From positions 1,188,001 to 1,252,000 of the forward strand of contig NZ_WIQK01000001.1 of NCBI RefSeq assembly GCF_015732155.1: DNA of 64,000 nt, written 5' to 3'. This DNA is from Pectinatus sottacetonis. Its GTDB lineage: Bacteria > Bacillota > Negativicutes > Selenomonadales > Selenomonadaceae. Positions 8,996 to 16,244 of the stretch are shown here, piece by piece. Both the position numbers and the translations under genes were made by a program. The notes below the pieces were generated by a model that was not told the origin of the DNA, made no database searches, and was given only the letters and a program-made list of their open reading frames with translations. Numbering within the stretch: the stretch's first letter is position 1; each line of letters starts with the position of its first letter.

Positions 8996-9196
8996 GTGCG
9001 GCTCTCATTTAATCAAATGATACAGATTACATATTTTGTGCCTAATATAAAAAAATCTGGTGGAGAATATGTGACAAACATTGGCTATGTTAAAAAAATA
9101 AAGAAATATGAGCATCTTATAGTAATGTTTGATGGGATAACTGTCTTTATCGCAAATATTACCAATATACAAAGTAATTTTTATAAAAAAGTTTAA
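8996..9196 (+). pseudogene. YolD-like protein fragment
   Basis: The 66-codon frame from GTG 8996 matches the C-terminal half of YolD-like proteins (ITYFVPNIKKSGGEYVTNIG, then VKKIKKYEHLIVMFDG). YolD-like proteins normally exceed 100 residues and often sit beside Y-family DNA polymerases. Here the N-terminal half is missing, no polymerase is present, and no convincing ribosome binding site precedes the GTG or the ATG at 9017. I read it as a remnant, though expression of a short form cannot be excluded. Confidence 0.55.
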
Positions 9197-9262
9197 CTAT
9201 TGGACTTTCTATTTACTAAGTTGTTTAACTATAAAACTAATAACCATCGGGGGCAATTGAAA

Positions 9263-9886
9263 TTGAAAGAAACAGTGATAACTATTGAATCATATAATAA
9301 AAATGTAAAAGCTTATGCTGAAAAATTTATGGAATTTCCTTCTTATATGAAACAGATTGCTAAATTATATGATTTATTAGAAGATGGAGTTTCTGTATTA
9401 GATTTAGGTTGTGGTCCTGGTAATGTGTCTAGACAGCTACAAAGAGGCAAAAAACTTAATTATTTAGGAATAGACTTATCAGAAGAAATGATTAAACTTG
9501 CACAAGGAAATAACAAAAACGGGAAATTTTCAGTGCAGGATATAACACAGGTAAATTTTCCTCGTAATAATTTTAATTGTATAGTATTTTCTTTTTGTAT
9601 AGTGCATTTAGAGACAAATATGGCATTGGAACTATTATCCAGGGCAATAAAATGGCTAAAAAAAGACGGTTTTATTTATTTAAGCTTTATGGAAGGTAAG
9701 AAACCAGGATATGAAACTACTAGTTTTTCAAGTGAACCAATATTCTTTAATTACTATCAAAGTAATGAAATAAAAAAGCTGTTAATAAAAAATGGAATAA
9801 AAATAATTCAAGAAGATAGTAGTGATTATGTAGAAAACAATGGGGTGATAACAAAGGATATTTTTTTTATTGGACAGAAAATATAA
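9263..9886 (+). CDS. Class I SAM-dependent methyltransferase
   Basis: This protein of about 207 aa has the Rossmann-fold SAM-binding motif I VLDLGCGPGNVSRQL, the acidic motif II region LGIDLSEEMI, and later IVFSFCIVHLE and IKWLKKDGFIYLSFMEG. It resembles small-molecule methyltransferases of the Methyltransf_11/25 type. The open frame reaches TTG 9200, but the TTG at 9263, preceded by GGGGG (9249-9253), fits better with TIESYNKNVKAYAEKF near the N-terminus. The nitroreductase gene starts 35 nt later, so the two are probably co-transcribed. The substrate is unknown. Confidence 0.8.
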   Translation: MKETVITIESYNKNVKAYAEKFMEFPSYMKQIAKLYDLLEDGVSVLDLGCGPGNVSRQLQRGKKLNYLGIDLSEEMIKLAQGNNKNGKFSVQDITQVNFPRNNFNCIVFSFCIVHLETNMALELLSRAIKWLKKDGFIYLSFMEGKKPGYETTSFSSEPIFFNYYQSNEIKKLLIKNGIKIIQEDSSDYVENNGVITKDIFFIGQKI

Positions 9887-9921
9887 AGAATTTTACATGA
9901 AATATATAGATAGGTGAAAAT

Positions 9922-10443
9922 ATGAACACATTATTAAATATATTAACTCGCAGGAGTGTTAGAGCTTATAGGGATAAGGCCGTAAAAAGAGAAGATATTG
10001 AAACCATTTTAAAAGCTAGTACCTGGGCTCCTTCGGGTAATAATATACAGCCTTGGAAGTTTGCTATAATCATGAAAAATAAAACATTAATAAAAAAATT
10101 AGCATCATTAACAATATATGAGCAATGGGTAAAAACAGCACCATGTATGATTGCTGTCTTCCTAGATTCTAAAAGTATGAAAAATATTGAAACAGAAAAA
10201 CCATATACAAAACATGTTCAAGCTATTGGAGCAGCCATACAAAATATACTTTTAGCAGCGCATGAACTTGATTTAGGAACGTGTTGGATTGGTGAAATAC
10301 TCAAGAATGAAGAAAAAGTAAAAACACTTTTGAATGTGTCTGCCGATATGAAGTTTATGGCCTTAATAACGGTAGGATATCCTAAAACTATTTCTAAAGG
10401 AAAACGGAATGATGTAAGCAATAGTATTCTTAGTTGGCAGTGA
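9922..10443 (+). CDS. Nitroreductase-family FMN oxidoreductase
   Basis: This 173-aa protein is a compact nitroreductase. It has the N-terminal FMN-binding stretch ILTRRSVRAYRDKAVKRED, the WAPSGNNIQPWKF motif, and a C-terminal ATGIGTCWIG-like segment (ELDLGTCWIGEILKN). Family members are FMN homodimers that reduce nitroaromatics, quinones or flavins with NAD(P)H. The stop codon TGA 10441-10443 lies inside a copy of the IS605-type end, so insertion may have reshaped the 3' end of the gene. A bidirectional terminator follows at 10485-10519. Confidence 0.85.
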   Translation: MNTLLNILTRRSVRAYRDKAVKREDIETILKASTWAPSGNNIQPWKFAIIMKNKTLIKKLASLTIYEQWVKTAPCMIAVFLDSKSMKNIETEKPYTKHVQAIGAAIQNILLAAHELDLGTCWIGEILKNEEKVKTLLNVSADMKFMALITVGYPKTISKGKRNDVSNSILSWQ

Positions 10444-10462
10444 CATACGCTCCACCACTTAA
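10440..10462 (-). mobile_element. Partial second copy of the IS605-type end
   Basis: GTGACATACGCTCCACCACT at 10440-10459 and the following TAA repeat, with minor changes, the end at 7850-7871 and have the same orientation. No transposase sequence adjoins this copy, so it is a solo end or a scar. Confidence 0.5.
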
Positions 10463-10484
10463 TAAAGGATCATAAGGCCATAAA

Positions 10485-10519
10485 AAATCCTCAGGCTAAA
10501 CAGCCTGGGGATTTCTTTT
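10485..10519. terminator. Bidirectional intrinsic terminator
   Basis: Arms 10485-10497 and 10502-10514 form a 13-bp stem (one G-U pair) with an AAAC loop. The plus strand ends in CTTTT and the minus strand in six Ts. It serves the nitroreductase gene and the converging chemoreceptor gene. Confidence 0.88.
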
Positions 10520-10569
10520 ACTTATATTAATGTCCAATAATACTTTGTGCTATTTTTACTATGTTCGCA

Positions 10570-12291
10570 TCAAATCTTAAACTTACTGACTTCTTTTTCC
10601 AGTTGTTCGGCCATTTTTGCCAAATGTTCACTTGCTGTGGCAATTTCTTCTACCGAAGATGATTGTTCTTCTGTTGAAGCCGAAATTGTCTGTGTCTGTG
10701 CTGAATTCTTTTTAGTTTCATCATCAATGCTGTCCACTGCCTTAACAACATCCTGTGAACTGCTCGTAATTTCCTGAACAGCAGCTGATATTTCATGGAT
10801 CTGGCCTGTCATATTCTTGACCATGGATAATATTTTTTCAAAACTTGTTCCTGCTCCTTCTACGACTCTGGCACCCATATCTACTTCTTTTTTCCCATCA
10901 TTCATATAAATAACAGCGTTATCTGTCTTGGCCTGTACTTCCCCTATAAGCTCGGTTATCTGCTTTGCGGCATCCTGTGATTGTTCTGCCAATTTCCGTA
11001 CTTCTTCTGCCACCACGGCAAAGCCCTTACCTGCTTCACCTGCTCTTGCTGCCTCTATAGCTGCATTCAATGCTAAAAGATTCGTCTGCCCTGCTATATT
11101 TGAAATAACATCTACAATTTGGCCTATCTGTTTCGATTTTTCTTCCAACTCACCTATAACTACGGCTGTGGCATTGGTTTTAACTTCAATCGTATTCATT
11201 TGATTTACAGCTTTTTTAATAGCATCTTCACCATCACTAGCCGCTGATGCAGTACTTTCAGCTGAATTTGCCACTGTTTCCGTGTTAACAGCGACCTGAT
11301 TAATAGCAATAGAAATTTGTTCAACTATACTACTGGTATTATTAGCCGCTTCCAATTGTTTTTCTGAACCTGCAGCAACCTTTGAAACAGCACCTGCTAT
11401 TTGATCTGAGGCCTGAGCGGACTGTTCTGAACTGGCTGTTAACTGTTCAGATGAAGCTGCCAATTGTTCTATATTGCCCGATAGAGTTCGAATCAAATTA
11501 TAAATACTATTTTTCATTTTATCAACAGCTCTTGAAACACTGCCAAATTCCGTTTTATCCTGAAGACTTTCTTCTGCAATATTTTTAGAAAAATCCCCCT
11601 GGGCCAAAATTTCCAGATATTTGATAAAATCATTCAAACGGTTTGTTATCTGTTTTATTATCAGTACACTCAAACCAACTATGATAACCATTGACACCAA
11701 AATAATTATTGTGAACACTATCTTAACAAATTGAGCATTACTTTTATTTTGCGTATTTAATTCATCAGCAGACTGCTTAACCTGAGATGAAAGTATTTTC
11801 AAATCATTGCTAAATTTGTCTGCTAATGGCCGGCCTTGCTGGATAAACAAATTAAATGCTTCTTCATTTTTGTCTTGTAAAGACAGATCAATCACTCTGC
11901 CTCTCACTTGACGGTATTGCTTCAAGTCCTCCATAACTTTTTTATATTGATTTTGTTCATTATCATTTAATTTTATCTTAGCAAAATCTGCCGCATTTTT
12001 GTTGAAAAGTTCTACCCTTCTATTTATATCTGCTTGGAATTCTTCCTTCAAACTATGTTGTTTTGCTGCGAGTATTGCATACATATCAGCTTCAATTTTT
12101 CGCCCTTGTACTCTGCTATCATTGACAAACTGAACTGCCATTAAATTATCATTATACATATGATTCATAACGACAGTACTCTCATTTAAAAAATAATAGC
12201 CCATGATGCCTACTACAAACATCATTATAATTGAACCTAATCCCAGTAATCCTATTTTTGCCCCGACTTTTAAATTTTTAAACCATTGCAA
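10570..12291 (-). CDS. Methyl-accepting chemotaxis protein with 4HB sensor
   Basis: This chemoreceptor of about 573 aa has a first membrane helix (about 8-30), a periplasmic four-helix-bundle sensor, a second membrane helix (about 190-212), a HAMP domain and a long cytoplasmic signalling domain. The conserved hairpin tip reads [20 protein letters not shown] followed by [15 protein letters not shown]. It would signal to CheA/CheW. The start is ambiguous: AAGGGAG directly abuts ATG 12300, which is too close, but lies 9 nt from TTG 12291, which I prefer. It follows the 12347-13087 gene by 55 nt, so the two may form an operon. Confidence 0.9.
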   Translation of the reverse strand: MQWFKNLKVGAKIGLLGLGSIIMMFVVGIMGYYFLNESTVVMNHMYNDNLMAVQFVNDSRVQGRKIEADMYAILAAKQHSLKEEFQADINRRVELFNKNAADFAKIKLNDNEQNQYKKVMEDLKQYRQVRGRVIDLSLQDKNEEAFNLFIQQGRPLADKFSNDLKILSSQVKQSADELNTQNKSNAQFVKIVFTIIILVSMVIIVGLSVLIIKQITNRLNDFIKYLEILAQGDFSKNIAEESLQDKTEFGSVSRAVDKMKNSIYNLIRTLSGNIEQLAASSEQLTASSEQSAQASDQIAGAVSKVAAGSEKQLEAANNTSSIVEQISIAINQVAVNTETVANSAESTASAASDGEDAIKKAVNQMNTIEVKTNATAVVIGELEEKSKQIGQIVDVISNIAGQTNLLALNAAIEAARAGEAGKGFAVVAEEVRKLAEQSQDAAKQITELIGEVQAKTDNAVIYMNDGKKEVDMGARVVEGAGTSFEKILSMVKNMTGQIHEISAAVQEITSSSQDVVKAVDSIDDETKKNSAQTQTISASTEEQSSSVEEIATASEHLAKMAEQLEKEVSKFKI

Positions 12292-12346
12292 AAAAATCAT
12301 CTCCCTTGATTCTATCAAAATATTATTTATACATTTTTCTTTAAAG

Positions 12347-13087
12347 CTATGACGATATTAAAAGATCTTCCCATTTATCTATACTTCTCACAACCACAAC
12401 AAATACCGTATCATCATTGCTTTGAAAATCCATAAACAAAATTTTCCCCTCCTTGATTTTATGATGCTCAAGTGAATATTCTACCGCTTCTTTGGATAAT
12501 CTTTCTATAGCCGCAGTAAATAAAGTCTTTATTTCAGGTGAAATCTGTTGATATCGCTTCCAAAAGGGCGATGACACACCATAAATGACAACTGCAATAA
12601 AAATTTTATCCAGGCTCACAACACTTACCCATTCAGGCCCACGTAAATTCTGTTCACGATAATATTTAGATATATCTGATGCCATTGCATCATCACTAAT
12701 TCCCTGTGTTTTTGTCAAATGCTTAAATATATTATCCTCATATACTGTTAAAGATATACTATAAGACATTGTTTTTATATTACATGGCTTAAATAAATGA
12801 TAATAGCGGACATTAGAACCATATGACTTTTCCTTTCTAGGTAGTACATGTGTCTTTATGAATCCTAGTAACAGCGGATAATACTTGCCAAATTTAGTGG
12901 CTTCATTGCTATATTGAAGCAGCGCTCGTTCCCATTTAGAAAAATTTTCTACATATACGATAAGTTCTACCTGCCTACCAACTATAAGATATTTTAATTT
13001 TGCCAATACGGGAAACTGATAAGTTTCATGGATGTATTGCTTCAATTTAATTTGATAATCTACAATTGATTCAACTGACTGCAGCAA
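12347..13087 (-). CDS. Unrecognised protein upstream of the chemoreceptor (start uncertain)
   Basis: This 246-aa protein has no family I recognise. It appears soluble, with alternating helical and strand segments, no signal peptide and no membrane helix. It contains a central segment [20 protein letters not shown] and a C-terminal [20 protein letters not shown]. The frame opens at TTG 13087 with no binding site. A good AAAGGAG followed by GTG (13106) or ATG (13112) lies just upstream in the other frame, separated by nine As; with eight As it would read through. The true start may therefore lie at 13106 with a one-base indel. It probably shares a transcript with the chemoreceptor gene. Confidence 0.65.
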   Translation of the reverse strand: MLQSVESIVDYQIKLKQYIHETYQFPVLAKLKYLIVGRQVELIVYVENFSKWERALLQYSNEATKFGKYYPLLLGFIKTHVLPRKEKSYGSNVRYYHLFKPCNIKTMSYSISLTVYEDNIFKHLTKTQGISDDAMASDISKYYREQNLRGPEWVSVVSLDKIFIAVVIYGVSSPFWKRYQQISPEIKTLFTAAIERLSKEAVEYSLEHHKIKEGKILFMDFQSNDDTVFVVVVRSIDKWEDLLISS

Positions 13088-13324
13088 AAGATTTTTTTTT
13101 AATCACAAACATAACTCCTTTAAATATCATTAATAATATATATTCCAGCATTATCCTAGTAACTACAAATTAACCAAATATAACTTTATAAACACTTTTA
13201 ACAATCTCCAGCCGATGCTGCTATTTTTTCTTTGTAGAATATAAAACACATATAATAAAAAATACTTCTGTGCCAATCATATTACTACTACAATCATTAA
13301 TCATTCTCTCAAAATCCCCATGTC

Positions 13325-13360
13325 AAAAAAAAAACATCTATATCTCAAAGATATAGATGT
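13325..13360 (-). terminator. Minus-strand intrinsic terminator with no gene before it
   Basis: A perfect 12-bp stem (13334-13345 with 13349-13360, loop CAA) is followed on the minus strand by about ten Ts (13325-13334). No minus-strand gene lies within the 400 bases that would be transcribed into it, so it may end a small RNA. Confidence 0.7.
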
Positions 13361-13689
13361 CCATATAGCCCAAACACTAAGTGTCCACTATTCGACTTTA
13401 TCAAAGTTATCTACAAATTATATACAGCATATTAAATTGTTTTATCACATATAAGCTTCATTTATAACAGTACAATTCAAATCTCCAGCAAATTATACTC
13501 TGCAAAAATTTAAACCTGCACTTTAAACTTAGTAATTATAATCTTGTGTTATATTATCATAAAAAACTATATTTTTCAAGTTATACCGTTATTTTCTTTA
13601 CTAGAATAAATAAAAAACATCATATATAAATCTATATTTTGTATATATAAACTATTTGCCAATTTACCTTATTGTTCTAAAATGAACGA
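13361..13689. other. AT-rich gap, no gene seen
   Basis: This stretch holds no convincing coding frame. A weak minus-strand promoter (TTGAAA complement at 13574-13579, TAATAT complement at 13551-13556, 17-nt spacer) could drive a transcript of about 200 nt into the terminator at 13325-13360. Confidence 0.35.
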
Positions 13690-13753
13690 TTGCTCCTATA
13701 AAAATATAATGTTATAATTTTATAATCAACCTAAAAAAATATTAAGTTAACAA
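13690..13753 (+). promoter_or_regulatory. bioH-bioC promoter with BirA-like operator
   Basis: TTGCTC (13690-13695), a 17-nt spacer and TATAAT (13713-13718) form a promoter. Overlapping its start point is TAATCAAC-N15-GTTAACAA (13723-13753), close to the known BirA operator pattern TTGTnAAC/GTTnACAA. The right half is perfect; the left half has two mismatches. Confidence 0.65.
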
Positions 13754-13771
13754 TAAAAGGAGGAAAATAAA

Positions 13772-14455
13772 ATTTTTTTATTAATAAATGGCTGGGCTAC
13801 CACTGCAAATATATGGGCATCATTACAGCCCAGTCATAATTGTATAATGTATGATATGTCTCAGTATAGTACATATGAACATTTAAACGCCTTTTTTTTA
13901 GAGCTTCCTGTTTCTTCCCAGCCTATAACTATTATAGGCTGGTCCTGGGGGGCAATGGTATCCCTGGAATTAGCTTATAAATTTCCCCAGAAAATCAATA
14001 AACTTATCCTCATATCTGGAACAGCAAAATTTATTAATGACAACGACTATGTATACGGGACAGAAAAAGCCGCTGTTAAAAATTTATCAGACAAAGTTAG
14101 ACAAAATCCTTTGTTGGCACAAAAAGCATTCTACAAACAAATGTTTTCTCCCGCTGAACGGACAGCCAGAAATATTTTTTTTAAAACTTGTATTCCGGAT
14201 ATTTTGGTAACAAATAACCTCTCCCTGCAAACCGGATTAAATTATTTATTAACAAAAGATTTGCGAAAAATTCTGCCCTTTATAAAAGTACCCACGCAAA
14301 TTATTCATGGCACAGATGATATCATATGTCCCTTCAGTGCCGCAGAATATCTCCATAAAGCTCTTCCTGATTCACAGCTTGCAGTATTGCCATGCTGCGG
14401 TCATATTCCTTTTTTTACGCAACGCAGTATTTGCCAAAAACTACTTTTTAAATAG
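13772..14455 (+). CDS. bioH: BioH-like alpha/beta hydrolase (pimeloyl-ACP methyl ester esterase)
   Basis: This serine hydrolase of about 227 aa would release pimeloyl-ACP from its methyl ester, ending the BioC/BioH cycle. It shows the oxyanion stretch LLINGWATTANIW, the nucleophile elbow GWSWGA, the acid in HGTDDIICP and the catalytic histidine in CCGHIPFF. The first ATG (13847) would cut off the oxyanion region. The frame upstream contains no ATG, GTG or TTG but is preceded by AGGAGGA (13758-13764), pointing to an ATT start at 13772. bioC follows after 15 nt, which supports the assignment; a BioG- or BioV-like analogue is the alternative. Confidence 0.75.
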   Translation: MFLLINGWATTANIWASLQPSHNCIMYDMSQYSTYEHLNAFFLELPVSSQPITIIGWSWGAMVSLELAYKFPQKINKLILISGTAKFINDNDYVYGTEKAAVKNLSDKVRQNPLLAQKAFYKQMFSPAERTARNIFFKTCIPDILVTNNLSLQTGLNYLLTKDLRKILPFIKVPTQIIHGTDDIICPFSAAEYLHKALPDSQLAVLPCCGHIPFFTQRSICQKLLFK

Positions 14456-14470
14456 CGGAGTAATTTAATT

Positions 14471-15262
14471 ATGTTAAACAAAAATATTATTATGAAACAT
14501 TTTTCCCAAGCCAGTACTGAATATGATAAATATGCAAATGTTCAAAAAAAAATGGCTGTAAAATTATCAGCTATGCTCAATGACAGACACTCATTTGAAA
14601 ACATTCTGGAAATAGGCTGTGGTACGGGCTGTCTTACCAAAATTATTGCCCAGCAGTTTCCCACAGCGCACATTCTGGCTACTGATATTTCTGAATCTAT
14701 GCTTAAAACTGCCAAAGATAACTTATCACTATACCCCAATATCCAGTTTAAAGTCATGGATGGTGAAAATATCCATACAAACGATAAATACGACCTAATT
14801 ATTTCCAATGCTGCTTTTCAATGGTTCTCTGATTACAATAAAGCATTTAAAGGCTTTTATTCCTGTTTAAAAAAAAGAGGCATATTAATATACGCCACTT
14901 TTGGCAAAAATACTTTTGTTGAACTGCACAAATCATTTGCATATGCTTATGATAAAAATAATTTTTCCGGCTATCCCAATAATCATCAATTTATTTCCAT
15001 ACAAAATTTAACCGAATTATGCAAACATAATAAATTTGAAAGTACTTTTAAAACTGCTGATTATATTGAATATTTTAAGACCGTAAGAGACTTTCTAAAA
15101 AGTGTAAAAAAAATAGGTGCCAATAACGCATCTTCCCATTCCTGCTTCATCAGAAAAAAAATCATGCTTAATATGTTGTCCTACTACCAAAAAAATTTCT
15201 GCTATAATAATAAAATTTATGCTACTTACAATGTAATATATGGTATAAATAAAAAAATTTAA
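14471..15262 (+). CDS. bioC: Malonyl-ACP O-methyltransferase BioC
   Basis: This 263-aa SAM-dependent methyltransferase would methylate malonyl-ACP so that the fatty-acid machinery can elongate it toward pimelate. The N-terminal IMKHFSQASTEYDKYANVQ is typical of BioC. Motif I is ILEIGCGTGCLTKII, followed by ATDISESML and the NAAFQWFSDY segment. GGAG (14457-14460) lies 10 nt before the ATG. The gene follows the BioH-like hydrolase in the same transcript behind a BirA-like operator. A weak stem followed by Ts at 15320-15352 may terminate the unit. Confidence 0.88.
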   Translation: MLNKNIIMKHFSQASTEYDKYANVQKKMAVKLSAMLNDRHSFENILEIGCGTGCLTKIIAQQFPTAHILATDISESMLKTAKDNLSLYPNIQFKVMDGENIHTNDKYDLIISNAAFQWFSDYNKAFKGFYSCLKKRGILIYATFGKNTFVELHKSFAYAYDKNNFSGYPNNHQFISIQNLTELCKHNKFESTFKTADYIEYFKTVRDFLKSVKKIGANNASSHSCFIRKKIMLNMLSYYQKNFCYNNKIYATYNVIYGINKKI

Positions 15263-15319
15263 CATTATAAAAAAATTTACGATATAATATATGTAAAATC
15301 ATTTAAAAGGAACAGGGAT

Positions 15320-15352
15320 CTTGTTTCGCAATTTTTAAAACAAGCTCAATTT
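15320..15352 (+). terminator. Possible terminator after bioC
   Basis: CTTGTTT (15320-15326) pairs with AAACAAG (15338-15344) around an 11-nt loop; a short T-rich stretch follows. The stem is only 7 bp, so it is a weak candidate. It could also belong to the leader of the next gene. Confidence 0.4.
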
Positions 15353-15432
15353 TTTATTAAAACTGCGTATTAAAACGCATAAATCCCATAATATATGCAA
15401 GGATCGCAAATAAATATAAATAGGAGGAAAAC

Positions 15433-15813
15433 ATGAATACTATCAATTCTATCAACAGTCTATCATCACTGCTCGATTCTTATGTTACACCAAAAACATC
15501 TTCTAAAAGCATGACTACTACATCATCGTCGACAGTTTCCGGCACAGCCGGCAAATCATCCGGCAACGACAGCAGCAGCAGTGATGACGCAACTGTCACA
15601 ACTACTCGTGTCTTATCAGATGGATCTATGTTAATAGTAGTTACAAAAGGTGACAAAATAATATCTGAAACCAAAACAGCTCCCCCCGCGACAAATAATC
15701 TTGCCCAAAATCTTTCAGGAGCATCCCAATCCGCAAACCAGTTAGATAAATTCAATGACAGCTCAGCAAGTAGTATTACTGCAGCTGGTTCCCTGTTTGA
15801 CACTGATATTTAA
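15433..15813 (+). CDS. Small Ser/Thr-rich protein of unknown function
   Basis: This 126-aa protein has a strong AGGAGG 5-10 nt before its ATG and a strong terminator after it, so it is probably expressed as a single-gene unit. Residues 20-55 are low-complexity Ser, Thr and Asp. A short ordered core follows (RVLSDGSMLIVVTKGDKI), then an Ala/Ser/Asn-rich tail. There is no signal peptide, no cysteine and no membrane helix. The composition resembles flexible surface or flagellar-associated proteins, but I do not recognise a family and assign no function. Confidence 0.65.
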   Translation: MNTINSINSLSSLLDSYVTPKTSSKSMTTTSSSTVSGTAGKSSGNDSSSSDDATVTTTRVLSDGSMLIVVTKGDKIISETKTAPPATNNLAQNLSGASQSANQLDKFNDSSASSITAAGSLFDTDI

Positions 15814-15829
15814 ATAAAAAATATAGCAC

Positions 15830-15882
15830 GTAAAAAGAGCTGCTTGGTCAATAAATTAATTTGATCTTACAGCTCTTTTTAC
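15830..15882 (+). terminator. Strong intrinsic terminator
   Basis: GTAAAAAGAGCTG (15830-15842) pairs perfectly with 15870-15882. The interior extends the helix with GGTCAA/TTGATC. The downstream arm contains five Ts. It closes the 15433-15813 unit. Confidence 0.8.
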
Positions 15883-15890
15883 ATGTTATT

Positions 15891-16160
15891 CTATATTTAT
15901 TATATTGCAAGGCAATTTTATTAATATTTTCTATAATTGAAATATAGGAAATATATAATTAAAAAACAAATTATCAAAATAATATATTACATACTTTTAT
16001 AATGAAATTTATTGATTCTACAGTGCTTTTAATAATTCAAATTTTTCAGTTATTTACCAGAAAACACAATCTTAATATCTTTTACTTTTATACTATCACT
16101 TATCTATAGGCAGTGTCAATCATTATTGTGAAATTTTTAACAATAAATTTTATTTTATAG
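15891..16160. other. AT-rich gap, no gene seen
   Basis: Intergenic sequence between the terminator and the inverted repeat before cstA. No coding frame or RNA gene was recognised. Confidence 0.5.
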
Positions 16161-16204
16161 AAATATACTAAATTTTTTTACTTTATGGACAATTTAGTAT
16201 ATTT
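16161..16204. promoter_or_regulatory. 14-bp inverted repeat upstream of cstA
   Basis: AAATATACTAAATT (16161-16174) and its exact complement (16191-16204) flank a 16-nt loop, 40 nt before the cstA start codon. It could be a regulator binding site or a leader hairpin. No T-tract follows. Confidence 0.55.
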
Positions 16205-16244
16205 GTGTTACATTATTGTCATAATATTAAAGGAGGCCTTTTTT

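Noticed and set aside
10928-11203. Plus-strand 91-aa frame
   Set aside because: Shadow of the chemoreceptor signalling domain on the other strand; similar shadows occur over the second chemoreceptor.
16185-16244. Longer cstA start
   Set aside because: It runs through the 14-bp inverted repeat and has no ribosome binding site, whereas AGGAGG precedes ATG 16245.
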